From: Myxococcales bacterium
Lineage (GTDB): Bacteria > Myxococcota_A > Polyangia > Polyangiales > Polyangiaceae
NCBI GenBank assembly: GCA_903642325.1
Contig: CAHJWM010000048.1
Span: 1-35,671 of the forward strand
Direction of reading: 5' to 3'
Length of the DNA stretch: 35,671 nucleotides
Shown: positions 6,148-14,939 of the stretch, piece by piece
Layout: each line of letters starts with the position of its first letter
How positions within the stretch are numbered: position 1 is the stretch's first letter
Made by a program: the position numbers and the translations under genes
The notes under the pieces: model-generated
Told to the model about the DNA's origin: nothing
Database searches by the model: none
The model's input: only the letters and a program-made list of their open reading frames with translations

Positions 6148-8838
6148 ATGGGCGCAAAACTGTTCACGTCTCGAGCTGACTTGGCCGGGGTGCCTACCGC
6201 GGCCTCGGGCGTGAACAACCGGCCGCGTTCCTTAGGTCGGCTGTACGAAGCGGCGGCGCTGCTTCTGTTCACTGGTGCGGCATTCCTATTCTTGGCCCTG
6301 GCGACGGCCAAGTTCGATGCGCTCGATGCCCAGGTTCACGGGGCTAATTGGGTTGGTCCGGCGGGCGGCAGTGTAGCCGGTGTCCTGATTCAAGGCTTTG
6401 GCATGGTGGCCTGGCTGCTACCCCTCGAGATCGCGCTGTGCGGGGCGCCCCTGTTCCGCGGTCAGCGGCCGAGGGCCTTGGGGCTGCGCGTGGCGGGCGA
6501 CTTGGTCGTGGCCATCGTGCTAGCCGCGTTGGTTCAGGTTGCCCTGCCCGAAGCAGTGGTTTTTGGCAACGCGCCCGCCGGTGGCAACGTGGGCCTGCTG
6601 TTCGGCGAGCTGATGCGCGATGGCTTCTCCACGCTCGGCTCGTTCTTGCTCGCGAGCACGGTCGTGGGGCTGATCTTGATCGGCCGCAGCAGCTTCTCGT
6701 TCATCGCCGGCTGTCAACGAACGCTCGAGCTACTGCGCTTGTTTGCTCTGCGCCTGGAGGCGTTGCTTGGGCGGGTCGGCAAGGCCTGGGCGGAGGCCCG
6801 CCGGCTGCGTGGCGAGCAGCGTCTCGCGGAGCGGAAGGCGGCCATCCCCCGTATCGAGACGGATAGCGACGACGCTCGGATCTTACTCGCGCTGGACGAC
6901 GACTGCGATTGGATCCCAATGGAGCAGACGGGCACGCCTCCGCTAGCGATCTCCGAGGCCCTGCGACGAGGACGTTCGATACCCATCGACGGCGGCCGCG
7001 GCCTAGCCCTGGCGGATTTCAGTATCGACTTGGGCCCGGATGAGCCAGATGCGCCAGCCGGCGTAGGAGCGCCGCCGCTCGTGGCGGCTCCGGTGGCGAG
7101 CACCCACTGCAATGAAGAGAGAGTGCTCGAGCGCGCGCTTTCGGGCTCGCCCTCCCCGCCGCCGTCGGCAACGGAAGCCGGTGTCGATGCGAGCTTGCCG
7201 AAATCACTGGCCCCGGCGTCCGCAGCCGCGGCAATCCAGGCGCCGACCGAACCGCGCATCATCGACACCAAGCCCGCGCTCGAGGTCGAACGCGTCGTCG
7301 TCGTCAAGAGGACGCCGCGCAGAGGCACGTTCCAGCTACCGTCGTACGAAATTTTGCAACCCGCTGCGCTCGACCTCAGCGTCTTGGACCGCGATAAAAT
7401 CTTGCAACACGCAAGCCGTCTGGAGAAGACGCTCGCGGACTACGGCGTGCTCGCAAAAGTCGAGGAGATCCACCCGGGCCCGACCGTGACGACCTACGAA
7501 GTGTCGTGTGAGGCGGGCACTAAAGTTAGCAAGGTCGCGAGCTTGGCCGACGATTTGGCGCTCGGGCTCTCCCGAAAAGTTCGCATCATTGCGCCGATTC
7601 CCGGGAAAAACCGCATCGGTTTCGAGCTCCCGAACGACGAACGGATAGCGGTCAACTTGCGCGAGCTGATCGAGGACCAGCGCTTCGAAAAGCTCGCGGA
7701 AAAGGCGCCCTTACCGGTCGTGCTCGGTCGCGACATCGTGGGCGCGCCATTTTACGCAGACCTGGCGTCGATGCCGCACGTGATCGTCGCGGGCGCTACC
7801 GGCGCCGGCAAGAGCGTCGGCTTGAACGTGATGCTGTCGAGCCTTTTATTCAAGCGCACCCCGGACGAGCTACGGCTGTTGATGATCGATCCCAAGGTCG
7901 TCGAGCTCGCGCCCTTCGACGGCATTCCGCACATGCTCTTGCCGGTGGTGACCGACATGAAGCAAGCCGCCACGGCGCTGCGCTGGGCGGTGGACGAGAT
8001 GGAGCGCCGCTATCAACTTTTTGCCAATGCGGGCACCAAAAACATCACGACCTACAACGGTTGGGTGGCAAAAATCGCCGCTGGCGAGCTCCCGCCGCCG
8101 GAAGTGAAAACGGTGGAGGCCATCGACGCCAATGGCCAAACCGTGCTGGTCCCGGCGGCCAAGGAAGGCTTCGATGGCCACAACTTGCCCCAGAAATTGC
8201 CGTACATCGTGATCGTGGTCGACGAGTTCGCGGACTTGATGATGCAGCAGGGAAAGGAAGTGGAAGTCTCTGTCGCGCGCCTCGCGCAAAAAGCGCGTGC
8301 GGCAGGCATGCACGTCGTACTGGCAACGCAGCGCCCCAGCGTGGACGTGATCACGGGCATGATCAAAGCCAACTTCCCGTCGCGCATCGGCTTCCGAGTC
8401 GCGCAAAAAGTGGATAGCCGCACGATCTTGGACGAGCAGGGTGCGGAGCTATTGCTCGGCCGCGGCGACATGTTGGTCAAGCTGAACGGCGCGAACGATA
8501 CGCAGCGCGTGCAATGCCCGTTCGTGAGTGAAGAAGAAGTGAGTCTGCTCACCGATCACCTTCGAACCCAGGGCACTCCCGAGTACAACGAAGCGATTTT
8601 GCTCTGTCCGGACGAGGACGGCGCTGACGAAGAGGCCGATGAAGTGGTCGACCCGCGCTTCGATGAAGCCGTGCGCATCGTGGCCGAGACCCAACGGTGC
8701 TCGACTTCTTGGCTGCAACGGAAAATGACGGTGGGTTACAATCGGGCGGCCAAGATTGTCGAGCTCATGGAAAAGCGGGGCATGGTAGGGCCGCCCAATG
8801 GGGCCAAGGATCGCGAGATCCTCGTGCATGCTCACTGA
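6148..8838 (+). CDS. ftsK: DNA translocase FtsK/SpoIIIE family
   Basis: 896 residues. Four membrane helices lie within residues about 30-185 and anchor the protein at the division site. Residues 185-400 are a charged and Pro/Ala-rich linker. The motor follows: Walker A GATGAGKS at 549-556, Walker B VIVVDEFADL with D692-E693, then the conserved QRPSVDVITGMIKANFPSRI region. The C-terminal gamma domain (about 830-893, RFDEAVRIVAETQRCS through NRAAKIVELMEKRGMVG) is the winged helix that reads KOPS sequences and contacts XerD in known homologues. The protein pumps chromosome ends apart during septation and dimer resolution. A segment before Walker B (about 650-680) is slightly longer than in E. 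coli. The ATG at 6148 has only a weak ribosome site. Confidence 0.95.
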   Translation: MGAKLFTSRADLAGVPTAASGVNNRPRSLGRLYEAAALLLFTGAAFLFLALATAKFDALDAQVHGANWVGPAGGSVAGVLIQGFGMVAWLLPLEIALCGAPLFRGQRPRALGLRVAGDLVVAIVLAALVQVALPEAVVFGNAPAGGNVGLLFGELMRDGFSTLGSFLLASTVVGLILIGRSSFSFIAGCQRTLELLRLFALRLEALLGRVGKAWAEARRLRGEQRLAERKAAIPRIETDSDDARILLALDDDCDWIPMEQTGTPPLAISEALRRGRSIPIDGGRGLALADFSIDLGPDEPDAPAGVGAPPLVAAPVASTHCNEERVLERALSGSPSPPPSATEAGVDASLPKSLAPASAAAAIQAPTEPRIIDTKPALEVERVVVVKRTPRRGTFQLPSYEILQPAALDLSVLDRDKILQHASRLEKTLADYGVLAKVEEIHPGPTVTTYEVSCEAGTKVSKVASLADDLALGLSRKVRIIAPIPGKNRIGFELPNDERIAVNLRELIEDQRFEKLAEKAPLPVVLGRDIVGAPFYADLASMPHVIVAGATGAGKSVGLNVMLSSLLFKRTPDELRLLMIDPKVVELAPFDGIPHMLLPVVTDMKQAATALRWAVDEMERRYQLFANAGTKNITTYNGWVAKIAAGELPPPEVKTVEAIDANGQTVLVPAAKEGFDGHNLPQKLPYIVIVVDEFADLMMQQGKEVEVSVARLAQKARAAGMHVVLATQRPSVDVITGMIKANFPSRIGFRVAQKVDSRTILDEQGAELLLGRGDMLVKLNGANDTQRVQCPFVSEEEVSLLTDHLRTQGTPEYNEAILLCPDEDGADEEADEVVDPRFDEAVRIVAETQRCSTSWLQRKMTVGYNRAAKIVELMEKRGMVGPPNGAKDREILVHAH

Positions 8839-8943
8839 TCTTGGCCAAGCGCCCACATTGGCTTGTTTCTGCTCTCAGCGGACGCGTGTAAGCTGGGGCC
8901 AGTGGTCGAGGACGCCCCCCAGCGCGTCGTGGCCATCGCCCCC

Positions 8944-10443
8944 ATGACTGAGTCGCTTCCTGCGCTATTTCCCGAGCCCCTGGCCGACGACGACGACGAC
9001 GTGGCCTGGGCCCTACAGACGGCGAAAGTGCAATGGCAGCGCGGCACCCGCGCCGACGCGATCGTGTGGCTCCGACGCGCAGCGGACTCCGCGGAGTCCA
9101 CGAACAATGCGTGGCGCGCCATAGACCTGCGGCGCTCGGCGGACGAGCTCAGTACGAAGTTGAACAGCGTTGCGCGGCCGGTACTTGGGCGACGACCCCC
9201 CCCGCTCGCGTCGAACCGGCCCACCCTGTCTGGTCCCGCGTCGAGCCCACCGCCGCGGAGCGGCTTGGAGATCGACGAGCTGCTCGGCGTGAAGGAAGTC
9301 CACTCATCGCGCTACGACGCGCCGTCCGACGAGGTCGAGGTCGAGGTGTCGGAATCGTTCGAGGAGATGGTCCTAGAGGATCAGGAGGATCGGGAGGATC
9401 AGGAGGATCAGGAGCCGCGCGCCGAGCTCGTCAGCGCTGAGCTGCTGACCGATGACGAGCACGAAGAAATCGAGCCCGAAGTCATCGAGGACAGCGCGCT
9501 GATAGAGGTCGCGGCGGAAGCGTCCGACTTGCCACTGCCGGCATTCCCATTCGAGCCGGGAAGCTCTCCGGGAACGATGGGTTACGGTGACGCGGACGAC
9601 TCGATCACCCAACCCGCGCTCACTGATCCTACCCTGCATTCCGCCCTGAATCGTCGCTCTTCGTTCATTTCGTCTCCGCCGCCCGAGCCCGAAGGCGAGC
9701 CGGGCCTGGGCGGCCTGATCCTCGGGGAAGTGCGCGGGTTGGAGGACATCCCGCCGAACGCGCAGGTTGCCCTGGTGCGCGATGCGGTCATCGAGCCGCT
9801 CGACATCGACGAGGAGGTTCGCTCGTTTGCGCTCGCCTTGGTACTGAAAGGCGTAGTCAACATCATGCCGGCGGTCGCGGATCTGAGCTGCGCTCGCGCG
9901 GCCAAGGGCGACATCGTGTGGGCGCAAGGTCACCTCGACGAGGGCGTCGCCCTGCGCTTGGTCGGAGCCGAGAAGGGGACGGAGGTTGCAATTTGGGACG
10001 CGAGCACAATCAAGGCGGCCGTGCGCGACTGCCCATGGGTGATCGATGATTTGAAGGTGTTAGCCGATCGCTTCCAAGCCCTCGCCGGCGTGGCCATGGG
10101 TCCGCTCGGTGAACGCTTGGACGACTCCTTGCGCGGTATGGTGACGGGCCGCTGCGAGCTCAAACGCCTCTTGCCGAGCGAAGAGCTCGCCGCGCGTGGC
10201 AAACCCGTGGGCGGCATGTACATCGTCGCCGCCGGCCGCGTCGAAGTCCTCGACGGCGAACGCGTGGAGAGCGAGCTCGGTCCGGGCGAGTTCCTGTTCG
10301 GACCTCAAGTGCTCTCGAACGGTGCCGCGCCGCGCACGGCGCGCGCTGGGAAAGGAGGCGCGCTGCTACTGTTCGCTGGTCGCAGTGTGGCTCACGATTT
10401 ACTCATGACCGTGCCGCCGTTACTGGAGATCTTCGCCAGCTGA
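8944..10443 (+). CDS. Acidic protein with degenerate cyclic-nucleotide-binding-like domains
   Basis: 499 residues from the ATG at 8944; a GTG at 8902 is a possible alternative. The N-terminus (about 15-75, VAWALQTAKVQWQRGTRADAI...) looks like one or two TPR-like helix pairs. The middle (about 120-260) is strongly acidic and includes a repeated Glu-Asp-Gln stretch from a 9-bp tandem repeat. The C-terminal 220 residues resemble two cNMP-binding beta-roll domains: one around KGVVNIMPAVADLSC...KGDIVWAQG, one around PVGGMYIVAAGRVEVLDGE...GPGEFLFGP. Neither shows the phosphate-binding Arg cassette of true cAMP sites, so ligand binding is doubtful. The gene follows ftsK by 105 bp on the same strand. 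No membrane segment or signal peptide. Role unknown. Confidence 0.7.
   Translation: MTESLPALFPEPLADDDDDVAWALQTAKVQWQRGTRADAIVWLRRAADSAESTNNAWRAIDLRRSADELSTKLNSVARPVLGRRPPPLASNRPTLSGPASSPPPRSGLEIDELLGVKEVHSSRYDAPSDEVEVEVSESFEEMVLEDQEDREDQEDQEPRAELVSAELLTDDEHEEIEPEVIEDSALIEVAAEASDLPLPAFPFEPGSSPGTMGYGDADDSITQPALTDPTLHSALNRRSSFISSPPPEPEGEPGLGGLILGEVRGLEDIPPNAQVALVRDAVIEPLDIDEEVRSFALALVLKGVVNIMPAVADLSCARAAKGDIVWAQGHLDEGVALRLVGAEKGTEVAIWDASTIKAAVRDCPWVIDDLKVLADRFQALAGVAMGPLGERLDDSLRGMVTGRCELKRLLPSEELAARGKPVGGMYIVAAGRVEVLDGERVESELGPGEFLFGPQVLSNGAAPRTARAGKGGALLLFAGRSVAHDLLMTVPPLLEIFAS
9376..9411 (+). repeat. Four tandem copies of a 9-bp in-frame repeat
   Basis: GAGGATCAG at 9376-9384, GAGGATCGG at 9385-9393, then GAGGATCAG twice at 9394-9411, followed by another GAG. 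Each unit codes Glu-Asp-Gln (Arg in the second). As the unit is a multiple of three, copy-number change would keep the frame and only lengthen the acidic linker of the surrounding gene. Confidence 0.9.
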
Positions 10444-10461
10444 GGCTGTCGATGCCCGCGT

Positions 10462-11163
10462 TCAGTTCGTGCGCGTAGCGTGGCGCGCGTCCGAGAATTC
10501 ACGAGGACTGGAGCTGACGGCCCAGATCAACTCTTGGTTGCCTTGCGCGCCGGCGAAGCGCAGCCCGAACCAACGCGCCGCGGGTGAGATCGTCGGTCGA
10601 CCGTCAGCGCGCACTTTTGGAAACGTGATCCGAAACGCGCTCCGCCACGGCGTCGTGTACGGGAAGTAAGTGAGCTCGATGGCGCCCGGCTTTTTGATGG
10701 TCTGAATATCCGACGGCGCCGTCTCGGTGCCTTCGTCATCGGTTAGGCGGACGATCCAAGCTGGCTCGGCTGCTTTTAGGTCGTTCCACTTGTGTTTTTC
10801 CGCGTACAGAGCGACGTAAAATTCGTGTGCTTCACGCGTTTCCGCGAGCGAGCGCTCGAGCAAGGAATGTCGCTGGTCCACCGTCAGCCGGTAGTCCTCT
10901 GCGTAGCGGACGGTGTACGCCCAGCGGAAATCCCAAGATTCATAGGTAGCAGTGACCGTGAGCACGTTGTCCATTGCGTTCACGGTGGTGAGCTGCTCGC
11001 TACGCGTCCATGCCTTGAGCAAGGTCTCGTAGTCGGAGCCGACGTATTCACGTGGTCCCTCGTCCAGCCCCACCTCTGGCGTACGGCACGCGGTGGAGAA
11101 TGAGGCGCCGACGCCGATCAGCGCCAACGCGAACCACGCTGAAGCGATTTTCCGGGCGCGCAC
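10462..11163 (-). CDS. Lipoprotein of unknown function
   Basis: 233 residues from a GTG at 11163. The N-terminus is a lipoprotein signal: RARKIASAWFALALIGVGASFSTAC with lipidated C26. A longer open frame extends to 11430, but that part lies inside the divergent transporter gene, has no signal sequence and is best read as antisense shadow. The mature protein is mixed alpha/beta, with helix-like residues (YETLLKAWTRSEQLTTVNAMDNVLTV) and later beta-rich parts (AIELTYFPYTTPWRSAFRITF). No catalytic motif stands out. It is convergent with the preceding gene (18 bp between stops) and nearly head-to-head with the transporter (33 bp between starts), so both promoters must be very compact or lie inside the opposing genes. 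Confidence 0.7.
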   Translation of the reverse strand: MRARKIASAWFALALIGVGASFSTACRTPEVGLDEGPREYVGSDYETLLKAWTRSEQLTTVNAMDNVLTVTATYESWDFRWAYTVRYAEDYRLTVDQRHSLLERSLAETREAHEFYVALYAEKHKWNDLKAAEPAWIVRLTDDEGTETAPSDIQTIKKPGAIELTYFPYTTPWRSAFRITFPKVRADGRPTISPAARWFGLRFAGAQGNQELIWAVSSSPREFSDARHATRTN

Positions 11164-11196
11164 GAGCGCGAGGCTAGCATGGTACGCTGAGCTCGC

Positions 11197-12660
11197 GTGC
11201 GCCCTTGGGCCTTTTTCTGCATCGTATCGTTGTGCCTCGGGCCGGGCGTCGCGCATGCAGATTGGGCTTCCGTGCGCGCACGCGGCGAGCTTTCTTGGGG
11301 TGGTGATTTGCAGGGCGGCGAGCCCTACGTGTACGAGAGCCCGAGCCAGCCCGGGGCGCTCGTGGGGTTCGAGGTCGACATCGCCAACGCGCTTGCGCGA
11401 GAGCTGGGCGTGCGGGCCAAATTCCATCAAAACGATTGGTCGAACCTCATCCCCTCACTAGAACGAGGCGACTTCGATATTATCTTGAATGGTCTCGAGG
11501 ACACGCCGGCGCGTCGGGATCGGCTCCGGCTGAGCCGTCCCTACTTCGTGTATGGCGAAACGCTGGCCGTACGCCCGGGCTCGCGTTTGCTCAGCCTCGA
11601 TGATCTTGCCGGGCGGCGCATCGGAACGCTCAACCAGACCGTGGCACAAGAGCTGCTCTTCGCGCATCACGCCGAGGTCGTCCTGTACGAAGGGCAGCAA
11701 GAGCCGTATTTGGACTTAGGCCGCGGCCGCATCGAGGGCGTGCTGCTCGACCATGTGATCGCCGGTCGCTACGGCTGCGCAGTGCCAGGATTGCGCTGCG
11801 TTGCGCGGGACTTGGCTCGCGGCACGTACGTGATTGGCATGCGTGCACGAGACACGGAGCTGTCGGAGCACGTGGAGCGCGCATTGTCTCATTTGCTCGA
11901 GAACGGGACGCTCCGGGCGATCCTCGAGCATTGGAAGCTGTGGGATGCTCGGCAGAGTGAGCTGGACGAGCGCGCCGAGCTGCCGTCATCGACCGGCGCC
12001 GCGCCGCCACGGACCGTCAAGCAGACGCTCACTGTGGCTCAGCTGGGTTTGTTCTTGCAGGGAGCCTTGCTCACTATTTTCATCTCCGTGAGCGCCTTTG
12101 GCTTGGCGTTGCCGCTCGGGATGGCGCTGGCCGTCGCTCGTTCGTATGCGGGGCCCGTGACGCGGTTTTTCGCGACCGCCTACGTCGAGCTCTTCCGCGG
12201 CACGCCGGTGCTGCTGCAATTGTACGTGCTGTATTACGGGCTCTCGTCCTGGGTGAGACTCGGGCCAATAACGGCCGCGATTTTGGGCTTAGGCATGAAC
12301 TACGCCGCGTACGAGGCCGAAGTGCATCGAGGCGCGCTGGGCGCATTGCCGCGGGGCCAGGCCGAAGCCGCGGGCTCGCTCGGGTTGTCGCGCCGGCAAG
12401 TGCTGTGGCACGTGCTGTTGCCGCAGTCTTTACGCATCGCACTGCCGGCGTTGACCAACGACTTCGTCGCGCTGCTCAAAGACTCGTCCCTGGTCAGCGT
12501 GATCACCGTCGTCGAGCTGACCAAACGCATGACGATCGTGGCCGTCGAAGCGCGCGATTGGGTCGTGCCCGGATTTTTGTGCGCCAGTCTCTATTTTGCG
12601 ATCAGCTTTCCGCTGTCGAGGCTTTCGCGTTGGCTCGAGCACCGGTACCAAAGCACGTGA
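11197..12660 (+). CDS. Polar amino-acid ABC transporter, binding protein fused to permease
   Basis: 487 residues combining two usually separate proteins. Residues 1-21 form a signal peptide (AFFCIVSLCLGPGVAHA). Residues 22-250 are a family 3 solute-binding domain (ALVGFEVDIANALARELGV, DFDIILNGLEDTPARRDRL). Residues about 275-480 are a HisM/GlnP-type permease with five helices and the EAA loop (AEAAGSLGLSRRQVLWHVLLPQSLR, near 389-413) that docks the ATPase. Such fusions are known in GlnPQ-type importers, where the tethered domain feeds its own channel. The start is a GTG at 11197. The stop overlaps the next gene as GTGA, which encodes the matching ATPase. The substrate is probably a polar amino acid such as glutamine or glutamate; the exact one cannot be read here. 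Confidence 0.9.
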   Translation: MRPWAFFCIVSLCLGPGVAHADWASVRARGELSWGGDLQGGEPYVYESPSQPGALVGFEVDIANALARELGVRAKFHQNDWSNLIPSLERGDFDIILNGLEDTPARRDRLRLSRPYFVYGETLAVRPGSRLLSLDDLAGRRIGTLNQTVAQELLFAHHAEVVLYEGQQEPYLDLGRGRIEGVLLDHVIAGRYGCAVPGLRCVARDLARGTYVIGMRARDTELSEHVERALSHLLENGTLRAILEHWKLWDARQSELDERAELPSSTGAAPPRTVKQTLTVAQLGLFLQGALLTIFISVSAFGLALPLGMALAVARSYAGPVTRFFATAYVELFRGTPVLLQLYVLYYGLSSWVRLGPITAAILGLGMNYAAYEAEVHRGALGALPRGQAEAAGSLGLSRRQVLWHVLLPQSLRIALPALTNDFVALLKDSSLVSVITVVELTKRMTIVAVEARDWVVPGFLCASLYFAISFPLSRLSRWLEHRYQST

Positions 12661-13346
12661 TCCGCATCTCGGCGTTACACAAATCGTATGCCGGCACGCC
12701 CGTGCTGTGTGGGGTCGACGCCACGGTCGAGGCGGGCAAAATCGTGGCGCTGCTCGGCGCTTCGGGCTCCGGCAAGAGCACGCTGCTCCGTTGCTTGAAC
12801 GGGCTCGAGACCTTCGACGCGGGCCGCTTGCAGATCGCCGGGTTCACGCTGGAGCCGGGAGCCCAAGACCCGCGCCAGTTACAGGCCCTACGTTGCCAAG
12901 TGGGCATGGTATTTCAGGAGTTCCACCTGTTCCCGCACTTGAGCGTGCTCGACAATGTCACTCTGGCCCCGCGCCTCGTGCGCGGCGTTCGGCGGCCAGA
13001 GGCTGAAGAGCAAGGCCGCGAGCTCTTGGCGCGGGTCGGGCTGGCCGAGCGCGCCCGTGCCATGCCACGCGAATTGTCGGGCGGGCAGAAGCAGCGCGTG
13101 GCGATCGCGCGGGCGTTGGCCCAGGGCGTGCGCGTGCTGCTTTTGGACGAGCCGACTAGCGCTCTCGACCCAGAGCTCCGGGAGGAGGTGCGAGAGGTCT
13201 TGCGTCGGGTTGCGCGGGGCGCGCACACGCCGCAAGCGCTGACGATCGTTCTGGTCACTCACGAGCACGCGTTGGCTCATGAGCTGGCGGACGAGATCTG
13301 GAGCTTGAATGCGGGTCGGATCGTCGCAAAGACGGCGCGGGAGTAA
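12657..13346 (+). CDS. Amino-acid ABC transporter ATP-binding protein
   Basis: 229 residues, the usual size for a GlnQ/HisP-type ATPase. Walker A is GASGSGKS at 34-41, the Q-loop Gln is Q87 (MVFQEFHLFPHLSVLDN), the signature is LSGGQ at 140-144, Walker B is LLLDEP around 161-166 with the D-loop SALD, and the H-loop is VLVTHEH. All catalytic residues are present. The GTG start at 12657 overlaps the permease stop by 4 bp; a longer in-frame extension to 12405 lies in the permease gene and is rejected. It powers the fused permease/binding protein just upstream, and the two genes form a complete importer. Confidence 0.93.
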   Translation: MIRISALHKSYAGTPVLCGVDATVEAGKIVALLGASGSGKSTLLRCLNGLETFDAGRLQIAGFTLEPGAQDPRQLQALRCQVGMVFQEFHLFPHLSVLDNVTLAPRLVRGVRRPEAEEQGRELLARVGLAERARAMPRELSGGQKQRVAIARALAQGVRVLLLDEPTSALDPELREEVREVLRRVARGAHTPQALTIVLVTHEHALAHELADEIWSLNAGRIVAKTARE

Positions 13347-13581
13347 CTCCTTTCCGCCGAAAAAACTACCCGTGCTCGACGCGCCCGTGAAGCTGGCCGC
13401 GGCGCCGAAGGCTGGGTGCTAGAGGCCGCGCCGCGTGACCATCATCAACATCCATTTTTAACGAGAGCCATTTGATGGTCGCGTGGCCAGCGGAGCTCGT
13501 CAGAGCCTTCGGCGTCCCGGACGTCAGCGGTCACCCCAGCGCGCCCGCTCTCCAATCGCTTGCGTTTGGGAGCCGATCCGA

Positions 13582-14592
13582 TCAGTTGCCGCGGAAGGTG
13601 ACCACGGTGATCAACGCGATCAGAAGCATCAGCCCAAAGGCGTGGATGTTCGCTTCCACGCGGGCGTTGGGCTTTCGGCGCGTGACGGCCTCGTATGCGA
13701 GGAATGCGAGCCGCCCACCGTCGAGCGCGGGAAAGGGCAACAGGTTGAAGCCGCCCAAGTAGGCGCTGAGCGCGGCCAAGAACCAAAAGAACTCGGGAGT
13801 GCTGCGCTCGGCCGCTTTGGACGTTTCTCGCACGATACCCACCGGGCCTTTGAAGTCCGGCTTCTCTTTGCCAGTGATGATGCGCGATAGGCCGCTCACC
13901 AAATCCTCGACGACTTTGAAGGGCAGCTGCACCGAGGCGGACAGCGCTTCACGCAGGCTGATCGGAACTTGTTTGTCGATCGGCGTGACCCCGATTTTTC
14001 CGCCGCCCTCCTTCAGCTGCGGGGTGATCTTCAGCGTGAGGTGCTCTTTGCCGCGCTGCACGATGATATCGAGCGGTTTATTGGCGCGCGCCGAAATCAA
14101 TGCGCGCATCTGGTCCCAGTCCGTCACCGTGACGCCGTCGATGTTGAGGATGGTGTCACCCTTCTTCATTTGCGCGGACTTGGCCGGACCGTCCATCGGG
14201 ACCACGGAGGTGGTCGGCACGGGCTTGCCACCGATGATCAGCGCCGCAAAAAATAACACCGACGCAAACAAGTAGTTCGACAACGGACCGGCAAAGATGG
14301 CCGAGATGCGGCCGATCAGCGAGGCGTTCGCGTAGCTCGATTTGTCGTCCGGGTCGACGTCCTCGAACGGGTTCATGCCGGCGATTTGCACGTAGGCCAA
14401 GAACGGAATCAGCGCGATTTGGTAAACGGTCTCGCTGCCCTTGGCTTGATAACGCCAGAGCGCGGGCCCGAACCCGATGCTGAACCGCACGACGCGCATG
14501 CCAAAGGCGCGTGCGGCGAGCAAGTGCCCCGCCTCGTGCACGATCATCAAAACAGCGAGGCCTAAGATGGCAACGAGCACGACTGCGTTCAT
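13582..14592 (-). CDS. rseP: RseP-type site-2 protease
   Basis: 336 residues, slightly shorter than E. coli RseP. The zinc motif H19-E-A-G-H23 lies in the first membrane helix, and the third ligand is the Asp of LLPFPALDGGRL near residue 296 in a later helix. One PDZ domain sits at about 130-200 (AKSAQMKKGDTILNIDGVTVTDWDQM); RseP of E. coli has two. It cleaves transmembrane substrates such as anti-sigma factors after a first cut, releasing envelope-stress signals. The usual neighbours dxr, cdsA and uppS are not here; it stands alone, with 235 bp on its 3' side and 348 bp on its 5' side. The ATG at 14592 directly precedes the hydrophobic helix. Confidence 0.92.
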   Translation of the reverse strand: MNAVVLVAILGLAVLMIVHEAGHLLAARAFGMRVVRFSIGFGPALWRYQAKGSETVYQIALIPFLAYVQIAGMNPFEDVDPDDKSSYANASLIGRISAIFAGPLSNYLFASVLFFAALIIGGKPVPTTSVVPMDGPAKSAQMKKGDTILNIDGVTVTDWDQMRALISARANKPLDIIVQRGKEHLTLKITPQLKEGGGKIGVTPIDKQVPISLREALSASVQLPFKVVEDLVSGLSRIITGKEKPDFKGPVGIVRETSKAAERSTPEFFWFLAALSAYLGGFNLLPFPALDGGRLAFLAYEAVTRRKPNARVEANIHAFGLMLLIALITVVTFRGN

Positions 14593-14711
14593 GAGCCTAT
14601 TCTCGTTATAGCGTCACTCAAGACCTCCCGCCATCGCGCACGGCGACGAGGACCGAATATTCACTGCAGGAACGAGCCCCAACGGAAATTGCGCGTAAGC
14701 TAGGGTCGCTC

Positions 14712-14749
14712 GTTCGACGAAGGTTCGACGTTCGACGCAGGTCCGACGG
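14712..14749 (+). repeat. Tandem imperfect GTTCGACG repeats
   Basis: GTTCGACGAAG (14712-14722), GTTCGAC (14723-14729), GTTCGACGCAG (14730-14740) and GTCCGACGG (14741-14749) follow one another without gaps in the region between rseP and the TPR gene. The pattern could be a set of operator sites or a slippage product. It is not coding with any confidence. Confidence 0.6.
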
Positions 14750-14911
14750 ATAGATACCCAAGGCGCAGGCCGAGCATCCTGCGCGGAAACGCCCACCGGC
14801 CCCACGTACAGGCGAAGTTCTGGGTCGAACACGTGAATGGCGCGTAGCGATTGCCGGCGCAGTCGACGTGCGCACGCTGGCGGTGCCCAGGGCCGACGTA
14901 TTGCCGGCTTT

Positions 14912-14939
14912 GGGGGGCACTGCTAAGACCATGCCCCCC
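14912..14939 (+). promoter_or_regulatory. Hairpin at the start of the TPR gene
   Basis: GGGGGGCA at 14912-14919 is the exact reverse complement of TGCCCCCC at 14932-14939, with a 12-base loop. The stem ends 1 bp before the ATG at 14941, so in mRNA it would cover the place of the ribosome binding site. No T-run follows, so it is not an intrinsic terminator. A role in translation control is inferred. Confidence 0.4.

Noticed and set aside
11164-11430. An N-terminal extension of the lipoprotein at 10462-11163
   Set aside because: It overlaps the divergent transporter gene and would place the lipoprotein signal in the middle of the protein.
14712-14749. A tRNA suggested by GTTCGA motifs
   Set aside because: No cloverleaf stems surround it; the motif is part of a short tandem repeat.
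14614-14832. A 72-codon leftward gene between rseP and the TPR gene
   Set aside because: It has repetitive Arg/Val-rich sequence from the GTTCGACG block, and no ribosome site or recognisable family.
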